In this document: piece after piece, positions 27,601 to 39,223 of the stretch
Position numbering within the stretch: position 1 is the first letter of the stretch
Layout: each line of letters starts with the position of its first letter
Origin: Branchiostoma floridae
Taxonomy: Eukaryota > Chordata > Leptocardii > Amphioxiformes > Branchiostomatidae
DNA: 64,000 bases
Direction: 5' to 3'
Assembly: GCF_000003815.2 (NCBI RefSeq)
Contig: NW_023365762.1
Coordinates: 309,291-373,290, forward strand
Translations under genes and position numbers: made by a program
The notes under the pieces: model-generated
The model's input: the letters and a program-made list of their open reading frames with translations, nothing else
Databases searched by the model: none
What the model was told of the DNA's origin: nothing

Positions 27601-30600
27601 TCGATATAAACGCAGTAGATGTATCTCCAAAACAACAACTGAAAAACATTAAGGACCAGCAATTGAAGACTGTGTATCAGGTTGGGGTTGAACCTAAATT
27701 CTGCTCACTGCTTTTTCAAAGTCCGTTATCTTTTTCTGCATTGGTGGCTTTGTGGTCAACAAACACTTAGATAACTCGAGAAGCTAGGTATGTTTTGTTA
27801 TGAACGTTATATAACAGAAAACTAGTGTTATATTACATCTGATTACTCGTAAACCATGCTGCAAGGTGCCTAGATTAAGGTAGATTGCCTCGTACATAGT
27901 CAAAATTAATGAATTGTCAATGTAAGTTTCTCCAACATGTGTCTGTTTGTCTTCAACGTACAGCTACGAAACGCTGCGTTTTCTTTGACGGAGACCATCG
28001 ACCGAGTAGCAGACAGTCTACTAGCCATGTTGCCAGACAGTGAGAACTACCAGAAGACATTTGAAACAAAAGATGCCATCGTAACTGTTGTGAGGTCCAC
28101 TACTAACAATACAGTCCTACTCCAAGCTGGTCAAGTCAACATGTCAGCTACCTTCACAAATTGTGCTGTGGGTGACGGTGTAGATGCTAAGGTCAGTGTG
28201 TTATTTTATTATCATTTATTATATGTAAAGTAGCTGTTTATTCCAATTCCTGTTATGATTAATGCCACTATTACTTGTAATTCAATTTACTTACAACACC
28301 GTTAAAACATTGGAAAAGTGATGCTTGAAGTAAACGTAAAAACAAACAGCATTTTTAAAATGGCAAAGCTGAAATAACACCATTTAGTCAGCATTTTAAA
28401 AGAGGTGTATGCTTATCGAGAGATCAACATATATTCATATATTATATAAAATTACTGTAACAAAAGTATTGATTAATATTCACGACTTCGGTTACCTAAG
28501 ACGGGGTGAGTAAGGTAGCGTTCAAATTCCCTGCAGAATTGGTAATATCCAATTCTGTAAAGTACCAAGAAGATTCATTTCAAAATCATTCATCAATCTA
28601 TCCATATTCTGTTTTAGATGGTTGTGACGGAGAGGAATCTATTTTCCTGGAACGCATCTACCCTTCACGAAAACATCACCACGCCCGTGACCATGATTTC
28701 TAGGGAATTCAACGCTTTCACAACTGTTCTCTGCAGCTAGACCTTTCAATTTCTTTCTCCTCTGCACCTATCGAACAACCAAAGCGTGATGTTAAAAAAG
28801 ATGGTTTTGTTGGGGCACAGTCTGCACAGGATGATGCAGCTGTTGGACAAAACAGCAACGCAACAATGGCTTACAAACTATTTGATGTACCAGCTCCAAA
28901 CGTAGCTGTTGTGATGAATATGTCCTGGTGGGATCACGCTGCAACGTTCCGGCTGTATTTCCGCTATGACACACCGCCAACAGAGGAGCTGTATGACGAT
29001 ATGAAGATGGTCGAGGAGGAAGACATTCCTCTCGCTTGGCATCGAAACAAAAACAGCTCGCAAACGTTCAGTCCGAATATCCAGACACGGAAGGGGAAAC
29101 TCTACGTCGGCATACAGAAAGCAGGTCATGTATCTTTATTTATTTATTTATCAATCGTGTAGGGTAGTCCCTTTAGTCATCTGATTTCCAAGGGAGTTTT
29201 TCAACTTAACAATAATCACATAACAAAAAACGTAAGTAATCGAACATAGGTAATAACTTATCTGATTAACTCAAAATAAGTTAAACACTAAGAAATTAAA
29301 ATCATTTATTACAGAACCTCATCACATCACAAAAATAATCATATGAATAGAAAAGAAGAAAACATGAACATAAACTTAGAAATCTAAATTGAATCCAACT
29401 TTGACAAACAAAATACTAGATCATTTCGTCTTTTGATGTCTTAGAAAGAGTATGTAAACAAATGACAATAGTATACGGAAAGTTAGTCCATGTTAGATGA
29501 GCATGTGCCAGTAAAGGGGCATTTTTTACCACGTGGAGAACATCATACAATTTCTTTTGTTTGATATCAGATGGACTGATGATTAGCTGTGATATCTTGT
29601 AGTAAAACAGTTTGTAAAATACTTTATCTCTGGCATTTCTACAGAATCTCCCACTAGTCTGCAAACTGTACCATCGCCAAGAGATTTCACGCTTCATGCA
29701 TCAATGTTGGCTTGCAAAAATTGGGATCATACTTCAGAGCAGTGGCAGGACACAGACTGTGGGGTGAGGCTATTTTGAAATATTTACATTTGATTTTATC
29801 TGAAAAAAATGTAAGTTTATTGAGTTGAGTTTCCCTCAAATTGAGCTAATCTTCCATGGCGCATACATAAAAAACATACAGCAAAAAAATGCATAAACAG
29901 ATACAATAACATACAGATTAGACTTACAAATACAAACATTAAGTCTAAAATCCCAAAGTGAGGTCAGAGGGCACATATGTGATGTACACTAAAAACTATT
30001 ATGATCCGTATAATTGGTCTATCATCTTCTTGAACAATCGTGTATCAGAGAATCTTACAATCTCTAGGTAACAGATTCCACAGCTTTACCGATCTATAAG
30101 TGAATGTTCTCCTTTAACTGTGCATTGATGTTTGCAATTAAATGATGATTGTTGCAAAAACACAAAATACAAAGCTATGTCTCACATCGAATCATACACG
30201 TTTTATGCTTTTAAACATCAGGTCCAAGTGAAACTCTCTGATAGTACCATCAGATGCAACTGCAGCATTACTGAGCCAAAGGCAATCATTGCTGCCTCCT
30301 TGCGCCTTCTTCCGAATACCATTAATTTTGAAGACAGCTTCAAAGATCCCGACAACCTCCAAAGCAACAACCTTGTCTTCTACACGGTTATCATCGAATG
30401 GGCTCTCTATCTTATAATAATAATTATTATCAACGTAGACTTTCAGCGTCTTCGAGCTCGAGTGAGTACACCCAAGCTTATCGTATAAGTAGTTGTCATT
30501 ACTATGGTCACATTTTCCTTTGCTACAGTTTTTTTCTGTGGTTTTAGGGCGTTGTCACATAGGTCGTGCGACCGTCGTACGATCGCTAATTATACGTTTT

Positions 30601-33600
30601 CTGCAACGTTCAATTGTCTTAAAGCTTGGTACACAAAATGCTATTTTCGGTCACAGCCAGATTGAAAATCCTAAGGCATCAAAATCGTACGACGATCGCA
30701 CGACCTATGTTACCGCGCACTTAACCTCTACATCCTTTTATCACCAGGGAAATGTTATTCAGCCTTCAGCAGAATTTGGAAAGAAAAGGCAGTTACCGTT
30801 GCTGTCCGTCCTCCCCCCGGACAGGATGCCAGCCCCATACCTCTACCAGATCACCGTCACCACCGGATCCATGTTTGCAGCTGGTACCTCGGCAAGAATC
30901 GGATTCCAAGTGTTCGGATCAGATAGCAAAACATCCGGCAAGATGATAAACCCTGGTGGAGAAGTATGTCTGAGTACAAATGCTATGACTGTTTATAAAA
31001 AACATTTATTTTTGCCGAAACTTTGTTGAAACTTTGTCATGTGTTCCGGAAAGTTAGATATCTAGGTTATAAGATACACGATGTAGCAGTTATTCAAGCA
31101 ACTGGATATGATTTTGGAAACGGTCAGACGTTTCAGGAAGAATCCATGGCCAGTACCTTTCATCAGCGAAAATTTGTCTTTACCTCCTTTACAGACCAAT
31201 TCAATCATAGTTAGGGTATAAAACTTGCTTTTCAACCGACCTCCTTACTTAGAGTCACTGACGAAAGATAGTGGATGTTATCTGTAACGTCTGACCGTTT
31301 CCAAGATAATATCATCCTTATATATCTGTTATTTGCCATCTTTTGCTTCATTATATAGCTGTATCATATATGCCACTATCCAATTTTTGCAGGCCTTGCT
31401 ACGAGGTGGTACTTATGACGTCATCATGCCGTTGAAGACGTCACTAGGAGATTGGAACTGCGCNNNNNNNNNNNNNNNNNNNNNNNNNNNNNNNNNNNNN
31501 NNNNNNNNNNNNNNNNNNNNNNNNNNNNNNNNNNNNNNNNNNNNNNNNNNNNNNNNNNNNNNNGATATGTAATGAATAATCTTTACGTATGTACGTATAC
31601 GGCTCGTTCTCATTGAAATGCGCAAATTCTACCGACTCTTAAGATTTTAATGGACTAGTTAGACTGTAATATCCAATGGGACGAAAATTTTCGACTAACC
31701 AGCACAGGTCTTTGTCAAGGACTAAACAATCCACTGCTGTCGTGACGTCACGTTATGCAAGTAGAACACGTGACTCAGTATACAGTGGATCATAGGTTCC
31801 AGGAAGTCTATGGCGCCCACCGTCAATACTTTTTCGAAATATTTATTATGGTTTTACAGCCACCGATGATACCCCACTCCCTAAGACGGCTGTCACATAA
31901 GAAAATTAACATGGGGAATCTAGATGATGTATTTCTTTAAAGCCTAAAACACATCTAAGTGAGAACGAGAGATGATTTGTGACAAAAAAGCGTAACACTA
32001 AAGGAAGTTTTTTTTTAAATCTAGATAGATTGTTTTATGAAATATGATTCATCCAAAGAGGTTGGCTTAAATGTATTTTTCCAGGATCCAGTTTCACCAA
32101 GTCAGAACGCCTGTCCTGTTGCTGGGCAGTCTTCAGTAGCATCATGCTATCTACTGCCATGTGGTACAGGGCTGAGGAGGGTTTCCTGACCAAAAACACT
32201 GTCTATGATTTGGGATTTATGCAAATCACGCTCCAAGTAAGACAACAGTTCCTTACTCCTGGGCTGACCAATCAAGATTTGAATCTGCCAATCAGAATAT
32301 GTCATTCGGAACCTGCCAATCAAAATCTGCCAATCTGAATCTGTCATGTTAGTACGATGGCCTACAAGGAATGTTTCACAAAGTCTCAGTCTTCCCGAAA
32401 GCTATTCCCAATTTACTGAATTGTCCATAAGGTTTAAGTTCCCTTAGCATTAGATTTATTTTCAAACTGACGTGGGCATCGTATTGTGCAGAAACGCCAC
32501 ATAGGTAGAACGAACCTCGATGGCATTTTTGTATGCTGTACGTTTAAAGTCTTGGTTTTGCAGTCTCAAGTTCTTTGTTAAACAGTATTTTTGTCTAACG
32601 AACTTTGTGTCTTTTATAAACAAGGAGCTGTACAACAGCGTGATGACTGCTGTTATTGTGGCACCTGTTGCCTTGGTACCGGCATACCTTTTCCGGGTGG
32701 AGAGGCCAGCAACAATCTCGGTTCCAGGAATCCGACGTAACTCTAAATATGGTATGTTTTGGCTCATGTTCTTTAACATCTACCGAACATCATCTAAACA
32801 TTGAATCAAAAGACAATTATGAATCACACAATAATAACTATGTTCTGGAATCTAAAAGCTGAAATATTAATTCTAAGTGATGAATGTCTGAATTATCAAA
32901 ACCATAATGGTGCACATGCCATCAAGCATAATTTGATAGTATTTTATATCGTTATATATATGTATATCATATATATTTCTTTTTTATCATTTCTTAAAAT
33001 TTAAAATGTTTCATTAAGCATATTGTGACATGTCATTATCAATAGAATTGAAACTGAATACAGAAAATATTAATCTACATGTGTAATGTCAAATCCCATC
33101 ATATAGGCATCGACCAAGCATTTGAGCCGTTTCCTCTATTGTTTCTGTCTTTGCAAATATTGCTTTCATGATTTTCAAACACGATTTACACTTGAGTGAC
33201 ATTTGCATACGATCCTTAGGACTTAGTGAATTAACACGTTCAACCGTTCAGATTTTTCTACTTAGTGTTACTTGTATTGAATTGTTCTCTCAGTTTATTT
33301 TAGTGACGTTGAATAATAGTGATGGGTGTCACTCGAAACGTCCGTTTGTTATCCAATGTAGAGATTGAACTATTGTCTGNNNNNNNNNNNNNNNNNNNNN
33401 NNNNNNNNNNNNNNNNNNNNNNNNNNNNNNNNNNNNNNNNNNNNNNNNNNNNNNNNNNNNNNNNNNNNNNNNNNNNNNNAGATCGTGTGTCACGTGGTCA
33501 AAAGTACATGCGTGGGTTTATAGTGGTCACGGTTTCCGTTGTGTCGTCGTTCTTTGTCATCATGTACAGTCTTAACTGGGATGAAGACAAGAGCAGATCG

Positions 33601-36600
33601 TGGCTCAAAACCTTCTTTTTGTCATTCGGGTTGTCAAGTCTCATCGCCGAGACTGGCCAGGTAAGCTTTAAATTTTGTTAAGGTGGTATCTCACTGCACT
33701 TGGGGCATCAGTGCGGCACTGCGGGGTTTGAAAGATTACTCAGAGATAAGGAACGGATGTTCTTACGTTTTGTGTATTTCATTGTCTTCTAAGTCATAAT
33801 TTTACGTATTACGCAATATCTCAATTATTAAAAAAATCGGCAAAAATAGCACAACAGTGCCGCAGTGAACGAACCTCGCAGTGCCTCACCAGTGACCCAA
33901 GTGCAGTGAGATACAATCTTTAGTGTTTCCGCTATGATAAATTTCTATCGTTCAGCTAAACAGTATCAGTTGACGGATAGAAGAGTTTTCTTTTACACAA
34001 CCAGTTATTATTACCTGCAGACGTATCGATGCCTATCAGACATCTTCCTCAGAGCTTCTAACTGGAGTTCTGCTTCTCGTCGCTATATGTAGCCCACGAA
34101 GGTGGCACTTTTGCGACGAGAACATCGGCTACATATAGCGACGAGAAGCATAACTCCAGTTAGAAGCTCTGTGGAAGACGTCTGATAGGCATCGAAACGT
34201 CAGCAGGTAACTAAGTGGTTGTGTAAAAGAAATCCCTACTACTCTATGACGTACCAACCTGATGAAATCATTTTGGAAGTATCTGTTTGCGATTCGGCTC
34301 TTGAACTTTTGAAGCTAATGGCATCTTGACTTTTGTCTACCCACAGGTATGGATCTTGGCGATTCTGTTTGCATTGATTTGTAACCAGAGATCCTCGAAC
34401 AAACAAAACACGTACAATATCAAGAAGGAAGAACTTCAAGGACACCTTTGGCACCATAAAGGTAAACTGTCTTGCATTACCTTTGAAATGATGCCTTTAA
34501 TTGTAGAGTTGCATTGAATTAAGTCTTATTGTTTGCAAAATAGACTAACTGGTATCCGTTCAAAGGGGGAATTTAAAAAAAATTATCAAATAAAGAAAGA
34601 AAACTTATCATCTCCTTTTCAGTCCGGCTTCCGAAAAGACTTCCAGACAAGTGATAACATTTTCGTTTTAAAAACTTTTATCGATCAACAGACAACTGTA
34701 CCTAGAGGAACATTATATGCTTGTTTTGTAGATTTCAGGAAGGCTTTTGATTCGGTTTGGAGAAATGGGTCATTTTACAAACGTTTATCTTCTAGTGTAG
34801 GTGGAAAGTTCTTAAGTAATCTTTAATTGACTCATTGAAATAATGATGTTTGACTTTTTAGCTCCAAAGAAGGTGTGCCTACCCGTTACGGCATCCACAG
34901 CTAGAATGAAGATCAAAAATGAACAACGACGGAAGTTTTTCAACGTGGTGAAGGAGTATGTCCTCCTGTTCCTGTTTGTTGTGGTCCTGTTCTTCATCAG
35001 TCATCACGATAAAGACCCGTCTGCTTTCCACGCATCGCAGACGCTGTCAGCCACTATACTTGAGGACTACGATTCGGTAGGCAACATTCAAAACACTATA
35101 ATCAGTTTTTTATCGAGTGTATTGTTAAGATCTGTCACACTTAAAACACGACAAAACATGTAAATTCTGTTTTGAAACTAAACATCTCGGTGATATGATT
35201 AACTGTTTTCTGAAATCCATATTTGACCCTATTCATTCTCTTCGCCAAGAAGAGTATGAGATTGCTGACTTGGGTCTGTATGTAGGTCAACAGCATATAA
35301 CTCGAGAAATTGTGGATGGAACTTTGTGATTTTTGGTAGGTGTGTAGCAGTTGTCGAAAGGAATGCCAAGTTTGAAAACGGTTTACCTGGCGTTTTCCTA
35401 CGGTACTGCAGCGAGCTTGGTATGTTTTTTGCGGTTTGTTTTTGGCAGCATAAGTCAAAATCTAGCTGGGCGATTTTCACGAAACTTGGTAGGTGTGTAG
35501 CGGCTTTGGAGAGGAAGGTTAAGTGCGAAAATGGTTTACCTGGCTCTTACCTATGGTGCTGTAGCGGGATTTGTATGTAAGTGCGTTTGTCTGTATGCAA
35601 GATAACTCGAGAACCCTTGAATGGATCCTGACTATATTTGTTAGGTGGATTGGGGTTAGGAAAACAAAGGTCAAGTTTGATAAGAGGCACCCTTGTGGCT
35701 GCCTAAGGTACTGCAGCAAAACTTTTAATTTCGGCACTTCGTGTTCTGGACATGCTGTGGTCATGATTTTTGAGTGGTAGATAGCCCTTGGAACAGAGAG
35801 TAAGTGCTGTGAGTTTGGACCCCCTAGCGACTTTTTGGGAACTGCAGGCACCGATTTCCCGTTCAACTTTGGATGAGGATAACTTGAGAAACGTTTAACA
35901 GATCATCAGGATTTTTCGTATGTAGATAGAATGAGTGATGACTTATACAATGTAATACTAATTATGCAAATCAGTAGCTAATTGGCATACTTATGAGGAA
36001 AGTTCATAAATCCATGCCAACAGCATATAACTCAAGAAGCTGTGTATGGATTTTCATGATATTTAGTATTTAAGTAGCGGCTGCGGAAAGGAAGGTTGTG
36101 TTCGAAAATAGTTGACGTAGCATTTTTCGTTAGGACGGTAGCGGGCCGAGTGTGTGCGTCCTTTTGTTTGTGGAATGCATAACTCGAGAAGCCTTGAAAA
36201 AATCCTGATGATAGTTGGTAGGTGGGTAGGGGTTAGGAAAACGAAGATAAATTATGATAGTGGGCCCCCTAGCGGCTTCCTAAGGTACTGCAGCAAAACT
36301 TATTAATAGAAATAAACTGTGCTCTATATATCTCATTTTGACCTATATCTATGGACACAGCTGTTATACAGATGGTTTGCTGGAGGACGCCCTTACACTG
36401 GGGACAAAGTCTAAATTGACAAGCATGAAATTCTGATTGACCAGGGATGCTACCAGGTCATCTGTCAGGTCACAGTCTGGTTTTGGTAATGTTTGTGTGT
36501 TTGTGAGGAACACAGTTCATGCAGTCATTTGCTATTTAGTAATACATGAATAAGACCTGAAAGTCTTAAATAAAGGCATGATTATTTGGCGAAGAGATGG

Positions 36601-39132
36601 GTTCGTTGAACTCTAGTTACTCTTTCTTTCAGATCACGACTGCTGAAGAGTTCTGGACGTGGACTGAGGAGATCCTCCTGCCTGTTTTGTACCCGTCGTT
36701 CTGGTACAATGGGTGGAATATGAAGTATCTAGACCGACAGTTTCCTCTTTATACAGAAGCATTCAAAATCGGTCCACCTCGTCTCACTCAACTTAGGGAG
36801 GCACCAGGTATGATTCAAAAGCTCTTATTTCTTATACTTGAACTGTTAGAAATTGTATTTTTCAATGTTGAACATTAAAATATCAAGATGGCATTATAAG
36901 TTAAGTTTAACCATTCTGCTTTCAAATTCTCATATGTGCTTAGCTCGAATTAAAGATAGTTTTACCAACAGTTTCTAAGAATGTTGATAATAAATTTTCC
37001 ATCTGCATATCCTAGAGACTTTACATTGTTTTGTTTTTTGTTCCATTCATGTTATATCGATTAGGAGGCATTCGAATTATGGACTGAATAAATCACGTTT
37101 TAGTGTTTCAGACACTAAAATAACATTTCTTTTTGAAAATTTGAGGTACTTTTGCATACGATCCTAAAAAGTTAGTGGCTCTAAGAGTGATGGATGTCAC
37201 TCGAAACGTCCGAAAGTAAATCTCCGTTTTTATCCAGTTGTAAAAGACTTTAAGATGTTTAACCTTCATAAACGTAAAACAGCATTTGTTACATTTTATA
37301 GACGCAATGGCAACGGACGACTCTGATAATGGATGGAAATTTGTAACTGGAAAAGCTACATCTGCAAGTTGGCAATTCAACGTTACCGACATAATGGCAT
37401 ACAATGCGGAATACACTTCAGGATACTACATAGAGCTTTCATCTGTTCTAAGTTCAACGATAACACTCTTCGCCAATCTAAAGAACAACAAATGGATCGA
37501 CGAGCATACAGACTATCTACTTTTGGACTTGTCTCTGTACTACCCAGCTCCAAAGCTGTTTAGTAGTCTAAAACTTACTGTGCAGCAAGAAGACATCGGC
37601 CATCTTTCTACGTCTGCAACCGTTGCAACACACAGGCTGTTACAGTTTGAAACTACCAACGATTACGTCATGTTGTTTTTCTATATCGTCTTCGTGTTGT
37701 TGTTTTTCGTTAATCTCATCAAAGAAATAGTCATCTTTAGAAAGGAGGGAAGAAAGTTTTTCAGTTCTCTGTGGAACATCTTAGCTTTAGCGAGTGTAGT
37801 TGGATGTGCAACTGCTATTTGTATCTTTGGAATAAGGTACCACTTTGCATCTGCAGCACTGGCCGAATTGGATGAGGCTATAGGTGAATGCCCTAATATA
37901 CTCAATATTAAGTTCTATTACACTAAAGCAGATTCAAGCGTTTTTAAATATTCAGTATGTTCTGATATGCCAAAAAGTATGTTTGAAATGCGAGAATAAT
38001 CAAACGTCTTCATATGTGAACTTTATTGCACGACAATTGTACATGGTACAGTGTATGGCAACAGCTATTATACACAATGTACAGTACAAAATGGGTGTAT
38101 AGAGTAAAACTTAACATCCTAATGAACATAACAATAAGGGGTAATACAAGTCTTTGATATAATATAACAATCAAATAAGGCTAATCATGAGTTTCGGTAT
38201 AATTTTTGTAATTTCTAATAACAAAGTTCATATAAAAGGAGCTTAAATGGTTGGCATGTGCACTTTGTTTACAGACGCTTACGTCTTTAACACCTATACC
38301 ATAACTTTTTGTTTTTAGGCGAACTTGGAATAGATCAGTATGTAGATTTGAGCTCTGCTTTCTGGTGGGATGACGCCTTCAAGACCGTGCTGGCCATTGT
38401 ACTGTTCATCACTACACTGACGTTACTGCGAGTTGTCCGCTTCAGCAAAACCATCGCCCATTTCATCGCCCTGCCAGGCGCCATGAAGAACGAATTGTTC
38501 GGCTTCTCAATCATAACCGCCATAGCCTTTATGGCTTTCAGCTGTTCAGGTAAGAGTTTTATTACATTGACGAAATTTGGAACTCTGATTTTCCTTCACA
38601 ATCGATAAAAGCACGTTGATTTTAAAACTAGTCGATGTACGCAAGTCTCGAAGCAAGTCTCGACCAAGTTCTCGCAACTCTCGCGAGACCAAGGTCACTC
38701 CGTGAATAAGATGGACTGATAGCCATCGGTCGAGGAAGAGTATTATGTCTCATCTAAAAAGTAGTCACTGCTTGATAAAAATTCTATCAACTGTGCACAT
38801 ACGTGAGTAATGGATCTCTTCAACGAAAAAATTCTCGAAAATTATACAGTTACATTGTATAACTTACTGCATCACGGTGAATATTTTTTGAATAGCTTTT
38901 GAGTCGACTTCAATTTTTTTTTTTCGTTTTACACAGAGACATTGGTCTTTGGGACGCATTTGGAGGCTTACAGTGATATTTTAAACACCGTGCTGGAATT
39001 GTTTACGATGTTCTTAGGAAGGTAGAGGCAATATTTTCCAAAAAGAAGCTATGCTATATACATGTAGTTCCTCGTACACCAATATGAAGCGTTTTTTTTG
39101 TATATCTCCCATCTTTGTTGTATATAGTTTGT

Positions 39133-39223
<91 letters not shown>

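Larger units (their letters stand above)
33998..34221. mobile_element. Inverted repeat with about 95-bp arms carrying two opposed hammerhead-like motifs
   Basis: The left arm (33998-34093) and right arm (34127-34221) are reverse complements apart from scattered differences. Shared segments include GCTTCTCGTCGCTATATGTAG and AACTGGAGTT. Each arm's outer part, read outward, holds CTG(A/T)GGA, a stem GATGTC / GGCATC with TGATA loop, and GA(A/T)AC GTC. The 33-bp centre is unrelated. The layout recalls the inverted terminal repeats of Penelope-like elements (inference). Confidence 0.6.
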
